Translations under genes and position numbers: made by a program | In this document: positions 6,803 to 13,096 of the stretch, in pieces | Layout of the letters: each line of letters opens with the position of its first letter | How positions within the stretch are numbered: position 1 is the stretch's first letter | Assembly (NCBI GenBank): GCA_002477905.1 | Contig: DLLB01000012.1 | Coordinates: 14,395 to 27,490, forward strand | Length of the DNA stretch: 13,096 bases | Reading direction: 5' to 3' | Origin: Clostridiales bacterium UBA7573 | Lineage (GTDB): Bacteria; Bacillota; Clostridia; Oscillospirales; CAG-272 | The notes under the pieces: generated by a model | Seen by the model: the letters and a program-made list of their open reading frames with translations, nothing else | Told to the model about the DNA's origin: nothing | Database searches by the model: none

Positions 6803-6810
6803 AGGAGCAG

Positions 6811-6830
6811 TGGAAAACGGAGCTTTTCCA
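6811..6830 (+). other. 5'-end hairpin of the tyrS transcript
   Basis: TGGAAAA (6811-6817) and TTTTCCA (6824-6830) form a perfect seven-base stem with a six-base loop, starting within a few bases of the expected transcription start. Such 5'-terminal hairpins often protect mRNA from decay. It is not followed by a T-run, so it is not a terminator. Confidence 0.45.
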
Positions 6831-6886
6831 AGGAAATTAACGAGAAAGAAAGGATGCGAGCGGCAAATGCGGTTCGCACGAGAGAA

Positions 6887-8110
6887 ATGGGAATTTACGA
6901 AGAACTGCAAGCCAGAGGGCTGATTGCACAGGTGACAAACGAAAGCGAGATCCGGGATCTGATCAATCGCGGCGGCGCACGTTTTTATATTGGATTTGAC
7001 TGTACTGCGGACAGCCTGACCGCCGGACATTTCATGGCGTTGACGATGATGAAACGCTTACAGGCGGCGGGCAATCAGCCGGTCGCGCTGATCGGCGGCG
7101 GTACCACGATGATCGGAGATCCGTCCGGCAGATCGGATATGCGGAAAATGCTCACACGGGAAGACATCAACCACAATGCGGAATGCTTCCGCCGGCAGAT
7201 GGAGAAATTCATTGATTTCGGAGAAGGCAAAGCCATTATGGTCAATAATGCCGATTGGTTGCTGGATCTTAATTATGTAGATCTGCTTCGGGAAGTCGGA
7301 ACCTGCTTCTCCGTCAATAATATGCTGCGTGCAGAGTGCTATAAGCAGAGAATGGAGAAGGGGCTGTCTTTCTTTGAATTCAACTATATGATCATGCAGT
7401 CCTACGACTTCTATCATCTGTATCAGCATTACGGATGCAATATGCAGTTCGGCGGCGATGACCAGTGGTCGAATATGCTGGGCGGTACGGAGCTTATCCG
7501 CAAAAAACTCGGGAAAGATGCCTATGCGATGACGATCACTCTGCTGACCGATTCTCAAGGGCATAAGATGGGAAAAACCGCCGGAAATGCGGTTTGGCTG
7601 GATCCGAATAAGACCTCCCCGTTTGAATTTTATCAATATTGGCGTAACGTAGGGGATGCGGATGTAATGAAGTGCATCCGGATGCTCACATTCCTGCCGC
7701 TGGAGCAGATCGAAGAAATGGATCATTGGGATGACAGCCGTATCAATGAGAAGAAGGCGATCCTTGCCTATGAATTGACCGCTTTGGTGCATGGCAAAGA
7801 GGAGGCAGAGAAAGCGCAAGCCACCTCGCTTGCCTTATTTACCGGTGCGGGAGACAGCGAACATATGCCGCAGACGGTATTGCGTGCGGAAGAAGCGGCA
7901 GACGGAATGGGAATTCTGGATGTTTTGGTGCGGACAGAGCTTGCCTCCAGTAAGAGCGAAGCCCGTCGGTTGGTACAACAAGGCGGAATCAGTGCGGATG
8001 GCGAAAAAATAACCGACTTTGCCGCTGTGCTGACCAAAGCACAGTTGACAGCCGGTGTGGTGCTGAAAAAGGGTAAAAAGATTTTCCATAAGGTGATATT
8101 GGAAGCATAA
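6887..8110 (+). CDS. tyrS: Tyrosyl-tRNA synthetase
   Basis: The protein has 407 residues. It joins tyrosine to tRNA-Tyr with ATP in the cytoplasm and works as a homodimer. The class I Rossmann domain carries CTADSLTAGH at residues 39-48 as the HIGH element, GGGTTMIGDPSGRSDMR, FNYMIMQSYDFY, and NMQFGGDDQWSNML for tyrosine and tRNA binding. The KMSKS loop is KMGKT at 227-231. A C-terminal S4 RNA-binding domain follows from about residue 340. Residue 45, usually His in HIGH, is Thr. The start is chosen at ATG 6887 because MGIYEELQARGLIAQVT is the normal family N-terminus. An in-frame ATG at 6854 would add 11 atypical residues and has AAAGG directly against it with no spacing. Only weak GAGAG precedes 6887, so the start is the least certain part. 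A terminator follows. Confidence 0.96.
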   Translation: MGIYEELQARGLIAQVTNESEIRDLINRGGARFYIGFDCTADSLTAGHFMALTMMKRLQAAGNQPVALIGGGTTMIGDPSGRSDMRKMLTREDINHNAECFRRQMEKFIDFGEGKAIMVNNADWLLDLNYVDLLREVGTCFSVNNMLRAECYKQRMEKGLSFFEFNYMIMQSYDFYHLYQHYGCNMQFGGDDQWSNMLGGTELIRKKLGKDAYAMTITLLTDSQGHKMGKTAGNAVWLDPNKTSPFEFYQYWRNVGDADVMKCIRMLTFLPLEQIEEMDHWDDSRINEKKAILAYELTALVHGKEEAEKAQATSLALFTGAGDSEHMPQTVLRAEEAADGMGILDVLVRTELASSKSEARRLVQQGGISADGEKITDFAAVLTKAQLTAGVVLKKGKKIFHKVILEA

Positions 8111-8177
8111 AAAGCGACTTCCTGCGACTTTGAAACCGTAAAAAGAGATTTGAAAGAGAGAAACAGTTGATTTTCCT

Positions 8178-8215
8178 CCCCTGCGTCCGATTTTGGGACG
8201 CGGGGGTGCTTTTTT
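8178..8215 (+). terminator. Rho-independent terminator of tyrS
   Basis: CCCCTGCGTCC (8178-8188) pairs with GGACGCGGGGG (8196-8206), with one T-G pair, around a seven-base loop. Six T residues follow at 8210-8215. It lies 68 bases after the tyrS stop codon and separates it from the GH36 gene. Confidence 0.92.
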
Positions 8216-8269
8216 GTTGTATAATTTGCTCTTATTCTTGTAATTTTGAATGAAAATCGGAAGCAGTTC

Positions 8270-8298
8270 TTGACATTTCTTTTTTTCTTCGGTATAAT
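8270..8298 (+). promoter_or_regulatory. Consensus sigma-A promoter of the GH36 gene
   Basis: TTGACA (8270-8275) and TATAAT (8293-8298) are both perfect consensus boxes with a 17-base spacer, so basal strength should be high unless repressed. An inverted repeat AAAATG-AG-CATTTT (8305-8318) sits on the expected transcription start and could be part of an operator, though it is short and AT-rich. Confidence 0.88.
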
Positions 8299-8337
8299 GC
8301 TGTTAAAATGAGCATTTTTACAAGAGATTTTCATGTG

Positions 8338-8343
8338 AAGGAG
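8338..8343 (+). promoter_or_regulatory. Ribosome binding site that sets the GH36 start
   Basis: AAGGAG lies six bases before ATG 8350. An in-frame ATG at 8308 falls at the predicted transcription start and has no room for a Shine-Dalgarno sequence, so the shorter protein is preferred. Confidence 0.8.
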
Positions 8344-8349
8344 ATTCCT

Positions 8350-10464
8350 ATGCAAGTTTTTGATGCAATTGAACGATGCCTGTTCCCGATGTTACAGGAC
8401 AAACCGTTACAAGAAAATTTTCGCCTTGGAATAGAAGGCGCAAGTTATAGTCAGTTTGAGGGGCGTAATGCTTATGCTTCCAGTGCGGACATGACCATTC
8501 GCTATATCAGAGAAGAAGAAATCCCGGATGGCAGGGTGAAATATTACGCGGTGTCCGGCATTGCCACGTTGGAAGTGGCGGTCACTTACCGGCAAATGCC
8601 GGGCGGGGCAATCAAACAAACGGTTTGTGTGAAAAATACAGGAGATGCACCGGCAACGATCAATCATCTCAGTTCTGCAACGTTGGACGGGATCGGGCAG
8701 GACGGATTGCTCAAATGGTACGATCCCAAACGCTATATTTTGCATACCTGCGATACCGTTTGGCAAGGCGAATGCCAGTGGCGGCATCGCACCCTTTCGG
8801 AGGTTGGGTTAGTGCCAACTACGACGCACATCAATATGAAAACGTTCAAGGTGGATTCGGTCGGCAGTTGGACCACGGCACGCAACTATCCGATTCTGAT
8901 CTTAGAAGATACCGAGACAGGACGCAGCTTCTATCTGGAGTTGGAACCGGCGGGCACGTGGGAAATTGAGCTGTTCAATTTCTCCCGTGGTTTTGCGCAG
9001 GATGGATTCCTTGGAATTGAGGCAAACTGCGCCAATATTCATCATGACGGTTGGCAAGTCACCTTACAGCCAGGGCAAACCTTTACGGCACAGCCCTGTG
9101 TGTACGGCGTGACGGACGGTGGCTTTGAAGAAGCGGTCGCGGCACTGCTTGCCTACAAACGCGCAGATTCTTTGGTGCATTTTGCACCCGGAAAAATTCC
9201 CGTGGTATTTAACTGCTATATGGACTGCATCTTTTCCAATCCGACGACCGAAACGCTGTTGCCGTTGGTGGATGCTTGCGCCAAAGTCGGCGTGGATGTG
9301 TTCTGTATTGATGCGGGATGGTTCCGGTGCTTTGACGATCCGTCGAAGAATGCCATCGGAGATTACAATATTGCGGAAGATCGTTTCCCCGGTTACGGAT
9401 TGCAGGGTATTTTGGATGAGATGCGGAAAAAGGGCATTACACCCGGTATCTGGATCGAAGCGGAATGCTGTCAAACCGGCGTGGCATATCACATGGCACC
9501 GGATTGTCTGTGCGAGAGAAACGGTAAACCAATCGGCGGAACCCGCGCATTTTTCAATTTCCGGGAGGAAAGCGTGCGCGATTATCTGATGAAGTTGATT
9601 GATCGGCTCTATGCCATGGGTGTGCGCTATATCAAAAACGATTACAACCAAACCACCGGCATTGGTTTTTCCAACTATGGCGAAGCCTATAGCAAGGAAA
9701 GCGCGGACAGCGTTCTTGCGATGCTTGCATTCTTTGATGCGGTGAAAGCGAAATACCCGGATCTTTGGATCGAAAACTGCGGAAGCGGCGGTATGCGGGA
9801 GGATCATAACACCCTGCGGCATTTTGATTTGCAAAGTACAAGCGATCAGGAGCTTTACTTCCGCAATCCGTCGATCATTTCCGGCACCCTTGCCTGCATG
9901 GCGCCGGAGAAGGCGGGTGCATGGGCATATCCGTACCCGGTGTACCTCAATGGGGAAGAAAAGCATCCGTTCGCAGATTTGGAATTCTGGGATGCAAAGC
10001 GGGAGAAGTATGCGGACGGTGAGGAAACGGTATTCAATTTGGTGAACGGTATGCTTGCCAATCTGTATCTGTCCGGACGGATTGACCAGTGCGACGCATT
10101 CAACCAAAAATTGATCCGGTCTGCCATCGCTTTGTATAAAGCCAATCAAACGTTTTTGCAGCGTGCAGTACCGATCTACCCGACCGGAACGTTTCTGATT
10201 GATGAAGAAGGTATCTTTACGACCGGCTTATATAACCGTGAGGCACGCAAGCTCTTGCTTGCCGTGTGGAATATCCACGCATGGAAACCGCAGACGGTGA
10301 TCGATCTGTCCAAATGGATACCGAAAGAGGCAACGGCGCGGTGCGTATATCCGGAGAAGGAAGCAGATATGGCAGTGGAGTACGCGTTTTATCCGGCAAA
10401 CTGCAAACTCAGCGTTCGTTTGCCGAAAGGACTTTCTGCCCGTTTGTTTGAACTGACTTGGTAA
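8350..10464 (+). CDS. Glycoside hydrolase family 36, alpha-galactosidase-like
   Basis: The protein has 704 residues with no signal peptide, so it is expected in the cytoplasm. It should release alpha-linked galactose (or possibly alpha-N-acetylgalactosamine) from oligosaccharides such as the raffinose family, by the retaining mechanism of clan GH-D. An N-terminal beta-sandwich covers about residues 1-270, a TIM barrel about 270-590 and a C-terminal beta domain the rest. Barrel landmarks are VFCIDAGWF, GIWIEAECC, RYIKNDYN with Asp431 as predicted nucleophile, IENCGSGGMREDH (Glu475-Asn-Cys), and STSDQ with Asp499 as predicted acid/base. The nucleophile motif reads KND rather than the common KWD, and GIWIEAE replaces GLWxEPE, which suggests a divergent subgroup and leaves the sugar specificity open. 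It is a single gene with its own promoter and terminator. The family call is firm; the substrate is moderate. Confidence 0.92.
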   Translation: MQVFDAIERCLFPMLQDKPLQENFRLGIEGASYSQFEGRNAYASSADMTIRYIREEEIPDGRVKYYAVSGIATLEVAVTYRQMPGGAIKQTVCVKNTGDAPATINHLSSATLDGIGQDGLLKWYDPKRYILHTCDTVWQGECQWRHRTLSEVGLVPTTTHINMKTFKVDSVGSWTTARNYPILILEDTETGRSFYLELEPAGTWEIELFNFSRGFAQDGFLGIEANCANIHHDGWQVTLQPGQTFTAQPCVYGVTDGGFEEAVAALLAYKRADSLVHFAPGKIPVVFNCYMDCIFSNPTTETLLPLVDACAKVGVDVFCIDAGWFRCFDDPSKNAIGDYNIAEDRFPGYGLQGILDEMRKKGITPGIWIEAECCQTGVAYHMAPDCLCERNGKPIGGTRAFFNFREESVRDYLMKLIDRLYAMGVRYIKNDYNQTTGIGFSNYGEAYSKESADSVLAMLAFFDAVKAKYPDLWIENCGSGGMREDHNTLRHFDLQSTSDQELYFRNPSIISGTLACMAPEKAGAWAYPYPVYLNGEEKHPFADLEFWDAKREKYADGEETVFNLVNGMLANLYLSGRIDQCDAFNQKLIRSAIALYKANQTFLQRAVPIYPTGTFLIDEEGIFTTGLYNREARKLLLAVWNIHAWKPQTVIDLSKWIPKEATARCVYPEKEADMAVEYAFYPANCKLSVRLPKGLSARLFELTW

Positions 10465-10484
10465 ATGCGCATTTCTGACTTTGC

Positions 10485-10524
10485 AAAAAAATCCGCACAC
10501 GGAAAAACGTGTGCGGATTTTTTT
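10485..10524. terminator. Bidirectional terminator between convergent GH36 and purine permease genes
   Basis: This is a perfect 16-base inverted repeat. Seven A residues and TCCGCACAC (10485-10500) are mirrored by GTGTGCGGA and seven T residues (10509-10524) around an eight-base loop. The GC-rich nine-base stem has a T-run after it on each strand, so it can end transcription of the GH36 gene from the left and of the purine permease from the right. Confidence 0.93.
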
Positions 10525-10565
10525 GATAGAGTGGAGAAATCTTTATAGGATCTTATACAATCATT

Positions 10566-12035
10566 TTATACAATGAGGAAGAATTTCACCAAGAACAACA
10601 GGGAGACTACATAGGTCAAAATGGAAACTTCTTTGCCTTTTCCGGTGAACAGCTTCAGCACCGTATAGGTGATTAACCCAAGCCCGATGCCGTGTCCGAT
10701 AGAACCGGAGATCGGCATGGCAATCAGCATCAATCCGACCGGCAATCCTTGGGAAAGATCGGAGAAATCTACTTTGGAAAGTCCGCCGAGCATCAAGAAC
10801 CCGACATAGATCAAAGCGGCAGAGGTGGCAGGCGCAGGAATGATCGCCGCGATCGGTGCCAAGAAGATGCATGCCAAAAACAGCAGGGCGGAAACCAGTG
10901 CGGTCAGACCGGTTCTGCCGCCGGCTTCCACGCCGGAGGCGGATTCTACGAAAGTGGTTACGGTGGAAGTACCGGTTGCGGCACCGGCAACCGTGCCGAC
11001 CGCGTCTGCAACCAAGGCTTCGCGCATGTGCGGCAGATTGCCGTTTTCATCCATCATACCGGCGCGGGAGGCTGTGCCGACCAAAGTGCCGATGGTGTCG
11101 AACATATCGATCATGCAGAAAGTGAGAATCAGGGTGACGACTGTGAACCATCCGATTTCCATGAGCCCTTTGAAATTGAATTGGAACAGTGTGGTGTTGG
11201 CAAGATCGGAGAAGGGCGGCAGAAAAGACGCGTCCTTGAGGGAGGCAAAGGGATTGATCTTTAAGAAGATGGCTTCGCCTGCCCAGTAAATACCGGAAGC
11301 GGCAAGCATGCCGAACAGCACGGCGCCTTTAATCTTATGCTGTGCCAGAATGATAATCAGAAACAGACCGATGAACATGGTAACGACAGTCAGAATCATT
11401 TGACTATAGCTGTCGCCCATGTTGTCTTTGATGATTTTCGGCGTCAGTGCGCCGAAGAAATCTTTTAAGACATAGAATGGTTGTCCGTTTGCATTGTAAA
11501 CACCGGCATTGGAACCAAGCCCGATATTGAGAAGCATCAGACCGATTGCCGGCGCAATGCCGAGCCGCACGCCGAGCGGGATTGCATTCACGATTTTTTC
11601 CCGCACGTTTAATACGGATAAGATCAGAAATACAACGCCTTCGATCAGAATGATGCACATGCCCGCCTGGAACGAACTTACATACGAAAGACCGGTCAGA
11701 CTGGCGATATTGGCAACTACCAAAGCAAAGAAGCTGTTCAGTCCCATGCCGGGCGCCATGACGAACGGCTGATTCGCGGCGAATGCCATCACCAAAGTAC
11801 CGACAGCAGACGCGATGCAGGTTGCAAGGAACACTGCGTTCCAAAGCGCGCTTCCGCCGTTTTGACCAAAGCCGGTCAGCAGGTTCGGATTCAAGGCGAT
11901 GATGTATGCCATGGTCATGAAAGTGGTGAGCCCTGCAAGCACTTCCGTGCGCACAGTGGTGTGGCGTTCTTCCAGCTTGAAGAAGCGGGAGAGAAAGCCG
12001 CGCTTTTGGGTGGGTGTCTGTTTTTGATTTTCCAT
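10566..12035 (-). CDS. AzgA-type purine permease (NCS2-related, hypoxanthine/guanine/adenine uptake)
   Basis: The protein has 489 residues with about 12 membrane segments. It should import purine bases by proton symport for salvage. AzgA-subfamily signatures are VRTEVLAGLTTFMTMAYIIALNP near residues 29-51, PFVMAPGMGLNSFFA, IDMFDTIGTLVGTASRAGMM, TGTSTVTTFVESASGVEAGG and RTGLTALVSALLFL. PMSGSIGHGIGLG-like and C-terminal hydrophobic segments complete the fold. The start ATG at 12035 is set by AGAGGA (complement of 12043-12048), seven bases upstream. An in-frame ATG at 12086 would add 17 residues that overlap a leader hairpin and has no Shine-Dalgarno sequence. The gene has its own promoter, a structured leader, and an inverted repeat across the -35 box, all suggesting purine-responsive control. 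It converges on the GH36 gene. The purine role follows from the family; which base is preferred is unknown. Confidence 0.93.
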   Translation of the reverse strand: MENQKQTPTQKRGFLSRFFKLEERHTTVRTEVLAGLTTFMTMAYIIALNPNLLTGFGQNGGSALWNAVFLATCIASAVGTLVMAFAANQPFVMAPGMGLNSFFALVVANIASLTGLSYVSSFQAGMCIILIEGVVFLILSVLNVREKIVNAIPLGVRLGIAPAIGLMLLNIGLGSNAGVYNANGQPFYVLKDFFGALTPKIIKDNMGDSYSQMILTVVTMFIGLFLIIILAQHKIKGAVLFGMLAASGIYWAGEAIFLKINPFASLKDASFLPPFSDLANTTLFQFNFKGLMEIGWFTVVTLILTFCMIDMFDTIGTLVGTASRAGMMDENGNLPHMREALVADAVGTVAGAATGTSTVTTFVESASGVEAGGRTGLTALVSALLFLACIFLAPIAAIIPAPATSAALIYVGFLMLGGLSKVDFSDLSQGLPVGLMLIAMPISGSIGHGIGLGLITYTVLKLFTGKGKEVSILTYVVSLLFLVKFFLIV

Positions 12036-12166
12036 GTTATTTTCCTCTTTTGAAAATGATACAGTCCCTTGCAACAGCTCTTGCAAAGGACTGCTTATAA
12101 CTCCCGCAGAAAGATCTGCGAAAAAGGAGATCAGAGAGAATCCGGTTCTGATTTACAGAACTTTCT
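12036..12166 (-). ncRNA. Structured 5' leader of the purine permease mRNA
   Basis: About 130 bases separate the predicted transcription start from the ATG. Three hairpins can be read in transcript order: GTTCTG/CAGAAC (12145-12161), CGCAGA/TCTGCG (12105-12120), and a 12-base stem with one G-T pair and a six-base loop (about 12064-12093). TCAGA near 12153 can instead pair with TCTGA near 12131-12135, just before a T-run at 12121-12125, so two exclusive folds are possible. I do not find the conserved junction of the purine riboswitch. A new regulatory RNA and a plain structured leader are both possible. Confidence 0.4.
12043..12048 (-). promoter_or_regulatory. Ribosome binding site that sets the purine permease start
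   Basis: The complement reads AGAGGA, seven bases before ATG 12035. It lies outside the last leader hairpin, so that hairpin does not hide it directly. Confidence 0.75.
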
Positions 12167-12172
12167 TCGCAC

Positions 12173-12201
12173 AGTATAGCATATTTTCGGCAAAAAGTCA
12201 A
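12173..12201 (-). promoter_or_regulatory. Sigma-A promoter of the purine permease gene
   Basis: On the minus strand TTGACT (12201-12196) and TATACT (12178-12173) have a 17-base spacer and a TGC extended -10 element. Transcription should begin near 12166. The -35 box is embedded in a long inverted repeat. Confidence 0.8.
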
Positions 12202-12216
12202 CGCTTTTTCCGAAAA
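12184..12216. promoter_or_regulatory. Inverted repeat over the purine permease -35 box, PurBox-like
   Basis: TTTTCGG-C-AAAAAG (12184-12197) is mirrored by CTTTTT-CCGAAAA (12204-12216), 13 paired positions with one bulged base and a six-base centre. The outer CCGAAAAT/ATTTTCGG arms resemble the CCGAA core of PurBoxes bound by the PurR regulator of Bacillus and Lactococcus, and the gene is a purine permease. The repeat spans the -35 box and spacer, as expected for repression. As RNA it could also form a hairpin after iorB, but no T-run follows, so a terminator role is less likely. Confidence 0.5.
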
Positions 12217-12236
12217 TGATGCCGGAATATGTGAAT

Positions 12237-12809
12237 TTATGCTTCATAGCCGAAAGCAAATGCTTTCCGGTTCATTTCCAAAAAGCGTGGCGCGACGCTT
12301 TTTTCAATGGCGGCAAGCCATTCTTCTTTGGAAAAGTCGAAATACCGTGCGAGATGCCCCATCAAGACAATGTTGACGGCTTTGGAGGAACCCGCTTGCT
12401 CGGCAAGGGTGAGCGCGTCCAGCCGGTCGATGGCAACGCCTTGTTCGCTCAGCGTATCCAAGATGTCATGCGGATATTCCGCCATGCCGGTGATGACCGG
12501 CATCGGATCGATCTCTTGGGTGTTGACAATGATTCTGCCGTCCGGCTTTAAGCAGGAAACATATCTTGCGCCCTCCAGCTTTTCGAAGGAAACGATAAAG
12601 TCTGCTTCCCCCGCACCGATAATGGGAGAATAAACGGCATCCCCAAACCGTACATAAGTCACAACGCTGCCCCCGCGTTGACTCATACCATGTACCTCGG
12701 AAACTTTGACATCGTAGCCGTGATCGGTTAAAATCGTGCCGAGCAATTTACTGGCAAGCAGGGAACCCTGTCCGCCGACGCCGACGATCATAATGTTTTT
12801 CGTATTCAT
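12237..12809 (-). CDS. iorB: Indolepyruvate:ferredoxin oxidoreductase, beta subunit
   Basis: The protein has 190 residues. With IorA it oxidatively decarboxylates aryl-pyruvates (from Trp, Phe and Tyr) to aryl-acetyl-CoA, passing electrons to ferredoxin in the anaerobic cytoplasm. It is made of a single pyruvate-ferredoxin-oxidoreductase gamma-type domain: MIVGVGGQG near the N-terminus, SEVHGMSQRGGSVVTYVRFG at about 40-60, and a C-terminal part with SKAVNIVLMGHLARY. Its length and layout match known IorB proteins. The ATG at 12809 is set by AGGAGG (complement of 12817-12822), seven bases upstream, and overlaps the iorA stop codon as ATGA, so translation is probably coupled. No intrinsic terminator with a T-run follows the stop codon. 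Read-through toward the purine permease is therefore possible. Confidence 0.95.
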   Translation of the reverse strand: MNTKNIMIVGVGGQGSLLASKLLGTILTDHGYDVKVSEVHGMSQRGGSVVTYVRFGDAVYSPIIGAGEADFIVSFEKLEGARYVSCLKPDGRIIVNTQEIDPMPVITGMAEYPHDILDTLSEQGVAIDRLDALTLAEQAGSSKAVNIVLMGHLARYFDFSKEEWLAAIEKSVAPRFLEMNRKAFAFGYEA

Positions 12810-13096
12810 TGCACAACCTCCTCTGTAATGGCATGGAATTTGCAAAGCTGCTTGCATACGCCGCAACCGACGCACAGCGTCTCATCGATCTCCGCTTTGC
12901 CATTGTGCATGCGGATAGCGGGGCATCCGAGCCGCATGCATGCTTTACAGCTCTTGCAGGATGTGGGAGCCACATGCAACGCCGGCTTTGCCTTGACGTA
13001 TTTCAAAAGTGCGCATGGGCGGCGGGAGATGATAACAGATGGTTCGTCTGCTGCAAGTTCTTCCGAAATGGCGGTTTCACATGCCGTAAGATCATA
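12806..13096 (-). CDS. iorA: Indolepyruvate:ferredoxin oxidoreductase, alpha subunit (3' end only)
   Basis: The frame enters from the right edge and ends at TGA 12808-12806, giving the last 96 residues of a protein that is normally about 580-600 long. The visible part starts in the end of the thiamine-diphosphate domain region (EPSVIISRRPCALLKY). It continues into the C-terminal two-cluster ferredoxin domain: CKSCKACMRLGCP for the first [4Fe-4S] cluster and CVGCGVCKQLCKFHAI for the second. The second motif ends in CK where many ferredoxins have CP. The identity is supported by iorB directly downstream with a four-base overlap. These clusters pass electrons from the thiamine active site to external ferredoxin. 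A TTG at 13006 is an internal Leu codon, not a start. Confidence 0.93.
   Translation of the reverse strand, partial: YDLTACETAISEELAADEPSVIISRRPCALLKYVKAKPALHVAPTSCKSCKACMRLGCPAIRMHNGKAEIDETLCVGCGVCKQLCKFHAITEEVVQ

Noticed and set aside
6803..6886. Possible T-box riboswitch before tyrS
   Set aside because: Far too short, with no T-box sequence and no terminator.
8252..8265. A sequence resembling a CcpA cre site upstream of the GH36 promoter
   Set aside because: It lacks the conserved TG start and has further mismatches, so it is no better than chance in AT-rich DNA.
9064..10149. A 361-codon minus-strand frame opposite the GH36 gene
   Set aside because: Antisense to a well-supported enzyme; the residue composition (Arg, His, Ile-rich) is typical of a shadow frame.
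10553..10574. Direct repeat of TTATACAAT
   Set aside because: Only two nine-base AT-rich copies at the end of the permease gene; no sign of an attachment site or mobile element.
1..13096. Search for CRISPR arrays, transposons, phage genes, toxin-antitoxin or defence genes
   Set aside because: No regularly spaced repeats, transposase, integrase, nuclease or small paired genes were seen; the genes are all ordinary metabolic, transport or translation functions apart from the unknown at the left edge.

Overview
The window looks like chromosomal DNA of an anaerobic member of the Firmicutes, most likely a gut-type Clostridia (Oscillospiraceae/Ruminococcaceae-like). The grounds are G+C near one half by eye, strong AGGAGG-type ribosome binding sites, sigma-A promoters with 17-bp spacers, compact Rho-independent terminators, and ferredoxin-linked indolepyruvate oxidoreductase genes beside clostridial-looking glycosidases. 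Placement below class is inference. Twelve genes are supported, two of them cut by the window edges. I see no tRNA, rRNA, CRISPR array, transposase, integrase or phage gene.

Layout. (1) 1-990, minus strand: the first 330 codons of an unrecognised protein with a Pro/Ala/Ser/Thr-rich N-terminal half. (2) 1177-1995, plus: a SpoU/TrmH-family RNA 2'-O-methyltransferase with its own promoter. (3) 2032-6777, plus: a probable operon encoding a cytoplasmic GH43 galactanase-like glycosidase, a MATE transporter, two overlapping LacA/Maa-type sugar O-acetyltransferases and a YitT-family membrane protein. It begins with a promoter followed about 50 bp later by an intrinsic terminator, upstream of the first start codon. 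(4) 6774-8215, plus: tyrS, with a consensus promoter whose -35 box contains the stop codon of the preceding gene, and its own terminator. (5) 8270-10524, plus: a GH36-type alpha-galactosidase with a fully consensus promoter and a terminator that can work in both directions. (6) 10485-12201, minus: an AzgA-type purine permease with a structured leader of about 130 nt and a large inverted repeat across its -35 box. (7) 12237-13096, minus: iorB and the 3' end of iorA, overlapping by ATGA.

How the genes fit together. The two glycosidases lack visible export signals, so they probably act on oligosaccharides already taken up, releasing galactose-type sugars. The acetyltransferase pair with a multidrug/solute exporter could acetylate and expel excess or non-metabolisable sugars, as has been proposed for LacA, but this is a hypothesis from gene order. 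The remaining genes are housekeeping or general metabolism: tRNA charging, RNA methylation, purine salvage and aromatic amino acid fermentation.

Nothing here is clearly a new defence or mobile system. The points most worth following up are regulatory: the promoter-terminator arrangement before the GH43 operon, and the PurBox-like inverted repeat plus structured leader of the purine permease.
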